A stretch of 64,000 bases of DNA from Sitta carolinensis (GCA_032173965.1 CM063283.1:83578743-83642742), one strand, 5' to 3'. Shown: positions 40,740 to 54,648, counted from the first letter of the stretch. Program-made: numbers and translations. Notes: generated by a model from the sequence alone, not told the origin.

Positions 40740-41473
40740 CACAGGCACTTGGATTACTACAACCCCCTGCAGTGCTACAGGCTTGTGGAAGAGTGTCTGG
40801 AAAACTGTCCTACCGAATAGGACCTGGGAATTGACAGTGGCTGAACATGAGCCAATGTGTGCCCAGGTGGCCGAGAAGGCCAAAGGTTCTCATCAGCAAT
40901 AGTGTGGCCAGCAGGACCATGGCAGTGACTGTCCCCCTGTACTCAGCACTGGTGAGGCCACCTCAAATCCTGTGTTCAATTCTGGGCCCCTCACTGCACA
41001 AAAGACACTGAGGTGCTGTCCAGAGAAGGGCAATGAAGCTGTGGAAGAGTCTGGAGCCCAGGTCTTATGAGGAGCAGCTGAGGGCTGTCAAGCCTGGAAG
41101 CAAGTAGGCTTATTGCTCTCTACAGCTGCCTGAAAGGAACTTGTAGCCAGATAGGGGGTGGTCTCTTTTCCCAGGTAACAAGCTATGGGACAAGAGGAAA
41201 TGGTCTAAAGCTGTGCCAGTGATGGCTGCAATTAGGAGGGTTGTCTAATATCCTAATTGGATATTATGAAAATTTTCTTCACTGAAAGGGTTGTTAAGCA
41301 CCAGAGCAGACTGCTCAGAGAAGTGGTTGAGTCACCATCCCTGGAGGTATTTAACAGACATGCAGATGTGGTACTTGGGAACATGGTTTAGTGTTGGACT
41401 TGGCAGTGCTAGGTAAATGGTTGGACTTGATCTTAGATGTCTTTTCCAACCTGAATGATTCTATGATTCTGTG
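40740..41473 (+). mobile_element. CR1 LINE 3' end (about 730 bp), best preserved copy
   Basis: This is the longest CR1 copy in the window. It runs from a block with CCCCCTGCAGTGCTACAGGC through GGACCTGGGAATTGACAGTG, GTGTGGCCAGCAGGACCATG, CCCCTGTACTCAGCACTGGT, GAGGTGCTGTCCAGAGAAGG and TGAGTCACCATCCCTGGAGG. The 3' end is GATTCTATGATTCTG. These cover the C-terminal part of the ORF2 reverse transcriptase region and the 3' untranslated region. Small deletions and stops make it non-coding. It is antisense to GABRG3. Confidence 0.93.
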
Positions 41474-43059
41474 GATACTACGTTAAAAGTCTGTGCATTC
41501 TCTTTCCAAAATCAATTCCGACACACAGACTGACATGAAAAATTCTCCAAGAAAACACCCCAAAAACATTAAAAACCCTGAGAAACTGATCAAAAAATAC
41601 ACCAAAAATAGCAGGAAAAGAAAAAAAAAAAAAAAGCATGAAAGATAACCACACCCTAGAGAAAACTCTATGAGATACATCCAAGAATTCCATTATAGGG
41701 AAGACAAGTAATAGCTGCAGAGCACATTAAGCCTATATTAAACACACACGTAGGCAACACCAACTCTCTCATGCCCACCTCATCACAGAAAAGCATCATA
41801 TTCAGAATGGAAAGGCAGTTAGTTCTTCCTCCATGGTAGCAGGTGGTAATTATTATGGAGACTGATGCTTCTATGCTCCTGGATTTGCTTGCTATACTCA
41901 TTTTGATTTTTGTGGGCAGGACATTTCACCTGTGGCAAGCATCAAGTCCATAGGGAAACAGAGAACAGAGAAGTGAAGGCATAGACAGAAGTATCCAGGC
42001 AGCAACCTGAAAGTAATACCTGGGAGTATCAAACTGACCACAGGATAACTGAGAAAACCAAGAGTAAACAGATGCAAAGAAGAAAAATAAAGAAAGATCA
42101 AGAGATGACAGTAAATCTATGACAAAAGACCCATGAAAAATGAGAACGAAGGTGATGCTGTAGTCCTAATGAGAGCACAATAATGGGATCTTGAGGGAGA
42201 GTCTACATTCCTCAGGAAAAGAAGAGGGGAAAAAATTCCCCCAGTCTTTTTGAGGCGCACCAATTTTTTGTGAGTTTGTCTTATTTGGTTATTCATTTTT
42301 CTCCTAAAACTCCTGTTCTTTTGGTCTTGTCAGTAATTCTATGGCTTGTACAAATTTATAGAATTTTTTTTCTCAGCAAAGGGGAAAAATGTGTTATGCA
42401 GAATCTTCTTTAAAATACAAGCAAAGACTTCTGTGAATCTTGACATTTTGTACTTACAAAATACCAGGTATTTCTCGCAATTTCTCTTTCAATGCTATCA
42501 TTATTGGACTTGTGAAAAACTGAAAAATATTTTTTATAGCAATAACAGAATTAATTTTGAAGACTGTCCTTCCTGATTCCCTCCTTTACTCTCTTGTTTG
42601 GGTAATGAGGTGGAAGATAACACAACTGATAAAGACTGAATAGCTGAATGAATTTGTTGAATAGATATAGGGAATCTAATTTCAATACAAAGAATAAAAA
42701 TAATTGCTGACGTAATCTTTTGATATACATTATGCATGCAAGCCAAAAAGAAATAAAAAAGTAATTTCTAGTTTTCAAATCCTCCTTTGAGTACTGTGTT
42801 CTTTCATGGGAACTATTTGATTTGCAAATGAATGTTCATCTAGATAGGAAGATTACACTTACTTTTGCCACTTTGAAAAAGAAATTTTTGCATTGCCCAC
42901 TTACTTTCTGTTTCACTATTAGTACTTTTAAAGTATTTCATTCATATGCTGACATTTTTAAATAACTTTGCTTGATTTGAGTTTTCTAATAAATGCTTTC
43001 TTTAAAAAATTTAGTAATTTACGACTTCTTTCCCATGTTGAGATATTTTTCAAATTATT
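41474..43059. other. Intronic sequence, nothing recognised
   Basis: AT-rich sequence. A minus-strand frame near 42551-42778 contains SLYQL, which superficially resembles exon 6 of GABRG3, but the rest does not fit. Confidence 0.55.
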
Positions 43060-43330
43060 TCATCTCTATATTCCCATTGACACATGGTATCTTTTACTGA
43101 CAATTCCTCAGCTATAGAAATTTATCCAGGACATCCAGGTCCTTTTAGTTTGCAAAGTTACTTTCTAGGCAGTCACCACCTAACAAGTAGCCCCCTTCTA
43201 AAAGTGTTTATTCAACCCCAGGTACAGAATTTTGCTTTTCTTTGTACTAAACTTCTTTTAAGGTTCCTGTTATCCCATTTCCACAACTGTATAAAATCCA
43301 TCTGTTTTTAGTTTCCTGGTAGAGATACAG
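43060..43330 (-). mobile_element. Probable ancient CR1/L3-type LINE fragment
   Basis: On the plus strand, CCCCAGGTACAGAATTTTGC, then TTTGTACTAAACTTCTTTTA and CCCATTTCCACAACTG follow the pattern of antisense CR1 reverse transcriptase C-terminal sequence (the block that reads HLGxxxK...NxxKCKxL in sense). It is strongly diverged, the edges are guesses, and the call rests on pattern memory only. Confidence 0.45.
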
Positions 43331-46300
43331 CCTCAGTGCTTCGGAAGAACATGTGCTTTGTTTTCATAGGGTACTGATTCTGGCACCTATTTATAAGTTA
43401 TTATACCCTGACATTAGACAAATGTTTTGACTCAAAGCAAGATCCCCAGATTCATTTCAGGCCTTTAAATATTTAATGATGAACTCAAAAATGTAATTTC
43501 TTAACATTAGGAATCATTTGAGATTCTACATCACACGCACAAAGGCAAAACTGGGAGCAATCCAGTCTTGGACAACATAGAAGAAAAATGTTAATTGAGT
43601 GAGATGTTTTTCTCACAGTGAAAAATGAAATTCCCTTTCATAATAATTAGAAAACTCAATACATTAGGGAAATATAAATACCAAAGCCAGTGATTGAAGA
43701 ATACCATGCTTTTCTACTAGAAAACTCCAATCATGTGCTGTGTAAAACTTCTCCTGGTGGAGATGCTATTTCACTTAAAAACCCAGCTACTGAAATCAAG
43801 AACATGGTTGTTCCCAGGTTGCCATTTTAAAATTAAGTTTCTGAGTCTCACAGGTGCAGGAAGAGAACTGAAAATAACACTGTGATTACAGAAATTCTAT
43901 GGATTATCCCCTCTCATCTGATAGGTACCTGGCACAATTATATTTGGTGTTGGCAACTCACATTAATCAAATTAGTCAATGCTTATGCCATAAAGCAGAA
44001 AGGCACTGAGGCTTGGGTAACAATCCGGCACAGATTCATTGATCAGCTAGTTTAGCATTCAAAGAATTTTAGCAGGTGTCCTGTGCCATACATCTAAGAA
44101 GATATCTGCAGCAGTAAACGCATTAAGATTCTCCTCTATGCCATCACAGCATGTGAATTTTATGTGTCTACAACATGACAACACCTGAGTTTGGGGGTTG
44201 CTTTTAACACAGCATGACACCTCCTCCCACCTAATAGCCTGAGGTCTTTCTGGTATTTAACTGTTAGTGTACAGACCTCTGTACTCTTACAGTACTGGAG
44301 TGTAACAGATGCCCAGACTAACACTGACATAAACACAGCAAAGAGATTAGAGATTTATTTACTTTTACATATACCTATGGCATATTATACCTGGTGCAAG
44401 GCTAAATGTATGTTTCAGTGGGTTTGTTTTAGTTTATAAGATCACATCATTTGCAATAGTGAATGTAAGAATGGGCAATATTTTAAAGAGTGGGGAAAAA
44501 AACCCTAAAAGTGACATCCAACTCTGGTGTAGGTAAAATCTACTCTGTCTACCATCATCTCAAAAGTTTATCATTTATATAAAGAAAGTAACTTAAATTG
44601 TTCAATTTCTAGCTTTTTATTAAAAAAAAAACAAAAAACAACTATCTAAAACTCTTTAAATGGATTTTTCAATAAAAATTAAAGTAATTGTGAAAAAAAA
44701 ATTGGTTTTGTCTTGATCAAGACAGTTCAGCAACATTCAATTCATATGTTACTATTCTAGAAATGTGATTGTGATAAATGCATATTACACTAATACTCAT
44801 ATAAAATAGTTATTTCAATTTTAATAATTTAATTGCAAAATTTCTATAAGTTTGATACTGAAAGTCTTAAAATCTTCCAAGGCTGTAAAGGAAAGTAATA
44901 TCCTATAGACAGAATGGCTGAATAAAATGGTCTTTAAATTACTGACATTTCAATGAAGTACAAAAGTATTTTAGGTTACTTAACAAAGGTCTCTTCAGTT
45001 TCTCAAGACCTTACATAGTTGGAAAAGTAGTCTCAACTTGAATTAAGAGGTGAGAGAAATTGAATAAATAAATTAAAATAAATTAAATACATTTTCAAAG
45101 AACATGCATAAATCTCCTTGAGAGATTTAACTGTCATTATGAATTTTCTATTAAGTTCTGACTATTACAGGTACTAGTTTTTCCTATGGTTTCAAAAGTG
45201 GTTTGTGCCTGTTACAATTAACGGTTTTAAAGGGAAGTTTATATTAAAATGATGAAGCAGATTTGAAATTGCAGTCTGTCATTCAAGATAGTATTTGTGT
45301 GATGATTACTTTCCAGAATGTCAAAAGGTTTCATTCTGACCATCACTGAGAAGAGTGTACATCTCTCTGAGCAATATTTCAGTCTCACATCCAGTTATTA
45401 CAATTGTCCAGAAATTCTAGAGAGGTAAAACCTCCAGAGAGAAATTTCTGCCATGCCCTGCCTCTCTTTATTGAAAGAACGCCATGAGAATATATTTTAC
45501 AATATCTCAGCTCTTCTGCTCCAAGTTTTGATTAAAGTGGGGAAAAAAAAAGTGTATGATAAGAAAACTACTGGAAAGAAAAATACTGACAGTTTTTCAG
45601 GTAAAGATGGTCAGATTTCAGCAAAACACAAAAAATTCAGACCATTACTCAATTATTTGAACTGATGTTTAGGAAAATAATTTAGAAAAACAAATTCACA
45701 GAAACCTTTAAAACTGTGTAATAGGTATGTATATGGCACTGTTTTATGCTTGAATCCTGAACAGTAAAATAATTACATATTTTCTTTCTCTGTTTAGTTT
45801 AGTTTTTTAATTTTCTTTCTCTGTTTTTTAGTTGTTTGGTCTTAGTCTATCTTCCTTACTAGTTCTCTATGTTCTCAGTACTTCCTAAACACAACTTTCC
45901 TGTGGATACCTTGAAATTCAGTCATAGTTCTTGATTTTTCTATCTGGGGGTTCTACCTTATACCACTGATTTTTTGGATCTGTCTTTTCAAACACAGAAA
46001 TTACTGTACATTTTTCTCCTCTGTCAGCATCTACATCACAAAACGATTTTCTTCTCCTTAAATATTTTCATCATTATTCCCAGGCTGCTTCTCTCAGCTT
46101 TTTGATTCTGCCTCCTTAATTGCATATACTTGTCTAGCTGAATGTTACTTGACACTTGTCACTCATATGCAGAGGCCACCCTGCTCTTCCAAGCAAGATA
46201 TATTCTCTAGGTGTTACACTTATGGTTTCACAGGGGAACCTCAGCCTCGACTCCTCTCTGCTTCTTGACAAAGAATGAACAAGCTGAAAAGAACACTTGT

Positions 46301-47253
46301 TCTTGCCAGATGGAGAAGGGTGTTCTGGCCACAGCCGGACAATAAATTTGGACTGCCAGGAAAAGTTGTATAGGTGGAGAAAGGAAATGTTCAGGGGTTG
46401 AAGAAGACACTGGGATGAAGTGAAAAAAGCAGGGAGGGAGAGGAAAAAGAAAATGAGAAAAAAAAAGGAATCGGGGTGAGGAAAGGCAAAAGGAGAAGGA
46501 AAAAGGTATGAAGGAGAAAAGGAAAAGATTATAGAAGACAGAGACACCTAGGATGTTTCTGGAGAAAGCTGCAAAAATAGGAAATTATTCTGAGGGTATG
46601 GAGTAAAGGTGTAACAGATATTGTGTCAGACCTGTGACAAGAACCAGAAGTACTGTCTTACTTTAGCAAAGCAGAATGAGCTGACACAATGCCAGAGCTC
46701 TTGTGTATTGTTGTGGTGTGAACACCAGTGGCCAACAGGTGGAAGAATTAGTTGTCACAGGAACCTGTGATACAGGGACCCTGTATCAATTCCTGCACAG
46801 TGTGGAGACCTCTAGGGGAATAAAAGGAAAATTCTGTATCCCGCTTGGCTTTTGAACATATTGCATGTTTATTTCAGTTTTTGGAAGAATCCCAAAATAC
46901 TGATCAACTAAAGTTTACCTTGTTGGCATATAATATACCAGTGATTGATGGTGACAACAACCATTGCACAATAAAATAAAAACCTTACTATTTCTAGCAG
47001 GGTAGATACTCAGCCATTAAAAAAAAAATGTAAATAGGAAGCAACAAAAAATTTTCAACTGTTTCCCAACTCCTCTCCACTTTCTGGGAGTTCCTTAAGA
47101 AAACCAACATTGAATTGATTCTCTTAAAACGTTTTCAGGGAAAGATGGTTTTCACAAATAGATATTTATACTTTTGAATGTGAATTAATTACTCTATATA
47201 AGGAATAATGTATATTTTAATATAAAAAATGTTTTGAATGAGAAAAAGATGTT
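43331..47253. other. Intronic sequence, nothing recognised
   Basis: AT-rich sequence. A short direct repeat of TTTTCTTTCTCTGTTT occurs near 45780-45830. The minus-strand frame at 46134-46547 (137 codons) is rich in F, S and P, reflects a pyrimidine-biased strand, and has no recognisable domain. Confidence 0.55.
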
Positions 47254-47506
47254 ATGATGGAGTCAGTCAGGTTGGAAAGGACTTCAGGATGTCTCTAGGT
47301 CCACCTCCTGATACAATTAGGGTTGAAACTAATCCAGACCAGGCATCTCAGAGTTTTCTCCAGTTGCATCTCAAAAACTTTCAAGAACAAAGATTTGACA
47401 ATGTCTCTAGAAAACATTCTCCTATGCTTGATTGTCCTTGGTGATATTTTGTTTCATTCTATCAAGTCAGAACCTCTCCCACTTCAGGTAATGACCATTG
47501 CCACAG
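47254..47506 (-). mobile_element. CR1 LINE 3' end, diverged, minus orientation
   Basis: On the plus strand it reads AGGTTGGAAAGGACTTCAGG, then CTAGGTCCACCTCCTGATAC, CCAGACCAGGCATCTCAGAG and CTCCCACTTCAGGTAATGAC. This is the reverse complement of a CR1 3' region from its tail inward. It is old and diverged, and truncated at its 5' end. It points the same way as GABRG3, unlike the three CR1 copies to its left. Confidence 0.82.
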
Positions 47507-49794
47507 TAATTTATCATGCACTTCAGTACAGTATCTGCACATTAAAGAATAGAAACATGCACTGGCCATTAATGTGCTTTGCTTTGGCACATGAAATTAT
47601 GTAAGATACTGTAGGGAAGACATCCATTGGTGTCTGTGTTGAAACATAGTGGACATGACTGTAGATATAAGTGAGACTGTTATTCTGGAATCACAGTAAC
47701 ACCTCAGTTTTCCTGCTGAAACACACATACCAGTCCCAGCTGGCTGATTTTGAAATCTGGTAGTATCACAGCCCAGGATTTTTGACTGCCAGTTCTGCTA
47801 AGCCTTTACATAAGAAATGTTTACTATATTTTGCACATAAATCAATAGAAACCAGCAGTACAAATCTCTCAGACAACTTTGAGATTTGCAAGTTGCTGGG
47901 AACAGCCTTTTATCTTCCTCTCTGCACTCTCATGTTGGTTAGACAAGAAAAGCTTAAAAGATTTCAAGTATGGACTTCAGAGAAAGGTGTTGGGGACAAA
48001 AGTAAAGGAAATACAGTATTATAAACCACTTGGATATCTCGGTTTTCTTTTAATCATAAGAGAGATTTATACAAGAGTTTGTGGTTGTCTTCTCTGACTG
48101 CCAGAGGCAAGCCGTGTTGTCTTACTGAAATATAATTTCAGTATTTCAATTGCTGTGAACAAATACACCATTCAGACCTCTAAGTTCCCTTGCATTGAAA
48201 GTTGTCACTTGCAGACAAACTTCTCCGTGCTCATTTGGTCTAGCAGCTTCACGTGAAGTCAATCAATACAGGAATAATACCTGTATGGTAGAAACACGCA
48301 TTTCCTGCTGGTTTTCCTTCCTTTTAACTTAGAAAGACCAACTTTCCAGAATTAAAACATCAACAATAGTGAGCACCCTAAATAGTTACAATTTTTTTTC
48401 CTAAAGAAGTGCTATTTTTGCCCCCTTTCATATAAATACATAAATACCACTGCAATTGCAAAATAGCTACTATTCCTTTAGGTATACATTTTGAACAAAA
48501 ATAAGCATATTGATTGCACCTTCTGCAGTGAAAAAAATCAGAGAGACAGAAGAAAAAAAACTATGAAATAGCTACTGTGTGATCAAGCCACTTAAAAGCA
48601 AAATGAAAAAAAAAATTGATAATCATTCCGTTGTTCTTTTAAGGTGAGATTTGAAACTAAGCATCATATATTTAGCATTTAGGTGCTTCAGGTTGTGATA
48701 TGGTGGATACGTCTTTCTGTTGAACACCACAAAGTTAAAACGTACGTTCCTCAAAAAAAAGAGTTGATATTTCAGAACAATAATCTCCTCTAAAAGGAAA
48801 AAAAAATTCCTTAGATTTTTTTCATGAGCTCTAACATTCAGCCTTCTTCAGTTCAAATGCCATGAGATATGCAGATTATACCACTGCAACCCTGAAGACA
48901 GTGTTTTTAAAGCACAGTTATAGGAAAATGTACAATCAAATGTCAAATCAGTTAATGTAGATAAAGGGAAGACTTATAAGCATAAGAGCGTTGGAGTACC
49001 TCAAGGCCATAACTAAATATTGACATATATTCCATTAAGAAAAGTTAAAGACCATACTGTCCATTTTAGAGGACTCACAGTTGGATTTGATATTTTATTT
49101 GCTTCATTCTGTTTAATTCTACATAGCTTCAAGCATATTGCTTGTCAACTTATTAGCTGAGAACACACAAGTAATGAAAAGATTAAAAATTATTAAATAT
49201 ATATTTTTTCACATCCTTTCTCATTCTTGTATTGTGTCTGTAAGTGAGTATATGTAGGAGGATGGATGTCTGTGAGAGAAAGAGAAGAACACAGATTCTT
49301 TTTCCTAGGTTAATTCTTATAGTCATGCTGCTTGTCTTCTTATTAAGGACAATACTGGAGCAGAAGATGGTGAGATCAGGATGAATCTTTTTGTCTAATA
49401 TGTCCACCTAAAAATTTCATATTAGCCTTTCAAACACGTTACTTTATTCTGCTTTAGTAAAACAACAGTTTCAATGAGGAATTTAGACAGCTTTAATATA
49501 TCCTGGGGCATAATATAAAATACCTTGATCTAGGAACCAAGTCTAGGAACTTCATTCATCGTTTTGTTGCATAAGAGGTCATTGTCAAGCATGGAACAGC
49601 TCTGATGTGTTTTTCTAGTAAACTGTATCGCTCAGGATGAAAATAGAAAGATATTGATGAAGGACCTAAATAATGTGAACAGCAAATCATTCCACTTCCT
49701 GGTAATCAGATTTGTTTTAATAAAAGTCTTGTTTTTTCACTGATGGCTGTTTTCTGGAGAAGAAACACTAATGTCAAATGAGGCTTCTAGAGTC

Positions 49795-49810
49795 AAAAAA
49801 AAAAAAAAAA
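49795..49810. repeat. Poly(A) run, 16 bp
   Basis: Uninterrupted A16 on the plus strand. Confidence 0.9.
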
Positions 49811-51502
49811 GGCATTAACTGGGACCTTGCCTGTACTGATGCACTCAGGGCTGGCCAAGCAGAAGAGACAGGTACGGCTGGCCTTGGTTCCCAGGGCTTG
49901 TTAGGAGACATAAATGCAAGTGGAGCAAAAGCAACAGATGACATAAAACAAATATTCTGATTAAGGTGACATGGCAACTGATGGTGCTGGGAGAACTACT
50001 AGATTCTCCTACTCCATCATGACATAATAAAGTCACATACCAGCTCTCCCTTTGGCTTTCCTGTGAAAAAAAGCTCAGATAGAAAGAGCTAGAAAGGAAA
50101 TTCAGTGGCTTCTGCAAAAAATGTTGATTTGGCAAACTGCCTCAGAACAGCGTGAACATTTTCTTCAATTTACATGCCTCTCTATGTTTATTTTCTTACA
50201 ACTGATGGAAAGTTGTAAGACTTTGGAACTGATGGAAAAATCAGCTCTTCCTGAGTTTTAATAGATTAGTAGCAAAATTGCCAGAAGTCACATTACAAAA
50301 AAACTATGGAAAAATAAATTACTTTTTAATATGCATGGCTAACCCAAACATTAAATCATAACACAATTTCCATTCCACAGAAATAATCTCTCTATTTAGA
50401 TATACAAAATTGCAGGGTTTCTTAAAGCACCAATTGAAACTCTACATCCTATGGGAGAACATAAAAATACTTATTTAAAAACTGATTGAAATTTCTTGTC
50501 TTGATGTGTGTTCCTGCATTCCCCCTTAAAACTTATCACTTGATGGTTGTCTGTCTGTCTGAGGGGTTACGTGATAGGAAAAGACATAATCCCATCATAT
50601 ATTGTTTTGACAGAAAAATATGCTACCCAACTATGAAAAAGGATTAAAGTGTTATTATCTGTCATACAGCATGCCCTTTACACAAAGTTAATCCCTTTTA
50701 AGGAGGCAGACCTGCACTTCATAGCAAGGGATACAGCCAGACAAACTTCAGCAAGGTTCATCTTAGAGGAACAGATGGACAGGGCATTTCCCTGATTGTC
50801 CTCTAGCACTGTGAGGAAAACAACATTCAAAACTGCATGACTGCCTCACTCTCCTTTCTTAGTTCCACCAGCACTTAGGATATGCTTTTGTTTTTCCATT
50901 AATTTTTCAGTACCAGAAGCAAGAAGAGGATGGGACTTTTTATTTCATGTTTCCAGGCTGCCTTGGTTCTTTCCAGGTAGTGTTAAAAGTAAATTAAATT
51001 GACAAGACAAGGCTAATGAGTTGAGGACTTGATGTTTTCATCTTATATTTTGAGTCTGTTACAAGTAAATCTTTAATGGCTTCTACTCACCCCATTATCA
51101 TCTGTCATCCCAGCCTGGTGAAAGTAACCAGCACTGACTGGGTTCTAGCCAAGATGAGTTTAATTTGAGAGTCAATATTCACTGTTTTTGTTGCACTTCT
51201 TTGGAGTACAGCAGGTGTTCTGGCTGACTTTGGCAGCTCTGGTCTCTCTTCATTCTCCTTTTCTTTTCTTCACTATTACTTGGTATTTGTCCTGGATCTG
51301 ACACTGGTTTGTAACCTCTTGGTTCTCAGAATCCCAAAAGGTTTCTTCATATTTCGAAGAAATTCTGCAGCATTTCTTCATTTCTTATAAGAAGACCAGT
51401 AAGTTCAAACATACAGTTCTAACGGTTTGGAGATGCATTAATGTAATTTTTAGTGTGGCCACTGAGGTGGCTATGGAGTACAATAACACAATCAATTTTT
51501 TC

Positions 51503-51520
51503 TTTTTTTTTTTTTTTTTT
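51503..51520. repeat. Poly(T) run, 18 bp
   Basis: Uninterrupted T18 on the plus strand, just after a shorter T run. Confidence 0.9.
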
Positions 51521-54089
51521 CTCTAATCCACTCTTTAAAACAACTAAAGCAATTGGAAAATGGCATGTTCTTTGTTTCCTTAAACATATGAAATGTATTG
51601 TACTAGAGATCTAAAATAGCTTGACCCTTCTGGATTCAATGAAGCTTGTCTTCTGTCTTTGGAAATGTGCAAATCAGAGTAAAAGAAAGGAAATGTTGCA
51701 ACTTTTATGTTGCTCAGCAGGAGCTACCTGGACTTGTAATTTCATATTTTATGTAATATTTTATGAGGAACATTTCAATTACATTAAGGGAGGCTACAAG
51801 GAATAAAAGCTGGTAATTATACTAGCATTTGCAGAAATCTAACCCTCCAAAGAAAGGAATACCAAATAAGCTATGTTGTAACGTCTGCACACACACAATG
51901 AAACATGAATTGTGGAAGGTGTCTTTGGAAATTTCTTCAAGAATTAAGATAATTATGAAAGACCCAAAGAGGAGTGAGCTACGCATAGAACTGTGAAGAG
52001 TCTGAGTGCTGCTGGCTTTGACAGTTGTCTGTAAGAGAAAATACCCCAGCCTTCTCCTTGTCCATTGTTACCAGTTTGCCAGTCTTGCTAATTGAGGAAT
52101 GTACACTTTCTTTTAACTTCTTTTTCTCCCAAATATACCTTTAGAGGCTCTTCTTGTTATTCTTTGCATCCCTTGTCAAGTTCAAGATGCACTCCGAATG
52201 CACCTTGGCCTTTCAGACCCCATTCCCACAGAACCAGACTGTATCCCTTTACTCTTCCCAGGATATTGGCCCTGCTTCCATTACCTGCACCTTTTCTTTT
52301 TGCCCATTAATTTGACCAGCAAGTCTCAACTCAGGCATGCCAATCTCTCATCTTCCCTGCCCGATTTCTTACACCCGGGGATCAAGAATTCTTGCAAACT
52401 GTGGAAAGAGCCCTTAGACATCTGTCAGATCTCCCCCTGAGGGCAGTATCCCAGGGATTTCTACTGGTTCACAAGGTTCCCCTTTTTGCCTTGGTCTCTA
52501 AATCTTACCCATAATCTTAGTCAAGGCCATTCTTCAGAGACAGCTCTTAACATTCTGTGCAACTCTTGATGTGGTTGGGAGCCCCTTGCATCTCCCTCCT
52601 GTCCCATCCCCACTGGACAGCCTGTAGCCACTGAAAGCAGCGCTCCAGTCATGGATGGCTACAGGTTGCTACAACATGGCTACATTTTCCAGTCAAATAA
52701 TTCTTACAGTGTGTCAAAACCAGTCATTCCTTATGTTGAAAAATATGATGATGCAAAAGCCTGTGATTGTCCCCTCCTGGTGCTCTAAATATCACAAATG
52801 TGAGCTCTGTATGTCAGATTTTACAAGTGTAGGGCTGCCAGGGCTTCACAGCTTATGGATCAGCCCCTCCCTAATGATCAGATTAATTTGAAAACTAGTC
52901 ATCAAAGGCCTAAATAAGCAACTAACAATATTAGAAACGTGAAGTACATAATAGATGTTATATTACGTTTGAGGGATAAAACTATTTTATTTCTGCCAAT
53001 GGTACATTTGTCACACTGCCAAATGTTAAAAGAAAGATTTGGTTTGGTTTGAAAAATACCAAAATAAAAAAAAGTTTGGTTAAAAGAAAGATAAAAAGAA
53101 CAGGCTCCCACCGGCACATGATGAGATGCTTAAAGGGGTTTTAGCTTCAAATACACACTGAATATCTTGAGATTTGTGATGAAATCATAGGAACTAACAA
53201 TGATTGTCACACAGCACAGACTCCAGGGCCTGTTGCTGATACATTCATCTTTCAGATATGCAATCAGCCATGTCTTGCTTCAGCACTTTCTCTTATTTTC
53301 TACTGACACCATAAGCATAACTTAGCTACATACATTCTTGCCAAAAATAACTGGCTCTCAGGGGGATTTTTTCTTTTTTAAAATTGTTTTTGAGGTTGAT
53401 TTTTTTTTTAAATTTGACAAATAGAAAATTTAGAAAAATAAAATTTGTTGTTTTGAAAGGCTAGACTGTACATGGGATTTTTAAAACTTCCAGTCGCCTT
53501 GTATAAACATAAGAGCTGGGGGGGTCCTATCCCTGAAATATGATCACCTATACTGAACTTCAGATCCAGGAATAACAGCACTTTTTTTGCCCTGAAGCAA
53601 GTTTCCTAGAGACTTTGTTTCATAACATGAGCATCCCATCCTCCTCAGACAATTGTACAGGGCAAATGGAGATACTGGGGTAGATGCCAGGTTGCTGGAA
53701 TAGCCTACCATTAATCCAGAGAGTCTCTGGAAGACTGTGCTGGCCACAAGATACCAGGACTTAAGCATTTTAGGCTTCACTAATTAGCACTTGCTGTAAT
53801 TTTACTCTAGGGTCTCATTTTTGCTGGAAGTAACAGCAGCTGTTGCCTCTCCAGAGGAGCCTTCAATCTAGTGGAGAAAAATTTCGCTATAAAAGGAGAG
53901 AGACATTTGGTCTGCTACCAGTACAAAACCTTAGCTCTTTGTGAAGAACTGGAGCAAGGGATATTACATGAATTAACCATGGCCCTCAGTTCTGCTGATC
54001 ACCAAGGAGGCAATGGTCAACCCCTGCCTGACCCTGGGGAAGTTTCACTGCTTTTTCTACCAAAGAAATGTCATTTATGATATTTCAAT

Positions 54090-54142
54090 ATCAATATGAT
54101 ATTGCTTCTGATAGTGGCTATCAGAAGCAATATCATATTGAT
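54090..54142. repeat. Perfect inverted repeat: 25-bp arms, 3-nt loop
   Basis: The left arm (54090-54114, starting ATCAATATGATATTGC) and the right arm (54118-54142, ending CAATATCATATTGAT) are exactly complementary, separated only by TGG. Pairing stops abruptly at both outer ends. The structure would form a tight 25-bp hairpin in either DNA strand or in the GABRG3 pre-mRNA. I see no transposon ends or flanking duplication. Such near-perfect short palindromes often arise by fold-back copying at a stalled fork. Confidence 0.97.
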
Positions 54143-54648
54143 TAATATTACACTTTCATTACAACAGGTCACATAATTTTGGAGCCAGCATTGAACCATA
54201 TAGCCAGAAATGTTTAAAAAGGTGCCACTAACATACCTTGAACAATGAGACACAATGCTAACAGAAACAGTAGTGCACTAGTTTGGAAAAAATCTACCAT
54301 AAATTTTACATACAAAGTATAATTTTACACCGAGTGTACTAACATCATGGATGGATTTGAACAGTTTCATAAAAATGCATCCTATTTGAGAAACTAGGTA
54401 AAAAGTCAGCAGGACTTGCAATAAAAATTAACTTGTAATAATTATTATGAGTCTTGTCTTGGCTATAAAATAGAGTCATAACAATCTAAAGATACATAAT
54501 GCAGTGTCTCAATAAATATTGGGAAATTTATTGAGTCAGAGAAAAGTAGTAGTGAATTAGTCAGTAGTGAGTAGTCAAGAAATTGGATAAATATTTGACT
54601 CCCCAGGAAACAGTAAAATATTCCCCAGGAATCTAATTTATGTTAGAT

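Noticed and set aside
42551..42778. Possible GABRG3 exon 6, because a minus frame reads SLYQL
   Set aside because: Exon 6 should read SWRLYQFDF with KEEMIYRWRK upstream and splice sites at 138-bp spacing. None of that is present.
46134..46547. 137-codon minus-strand open frame rich in F, S and P
   Set aside because: The composition reflects a purine-biased plus strand. No domain, signal or homology that I recognise, and no splice context with GABRG3.
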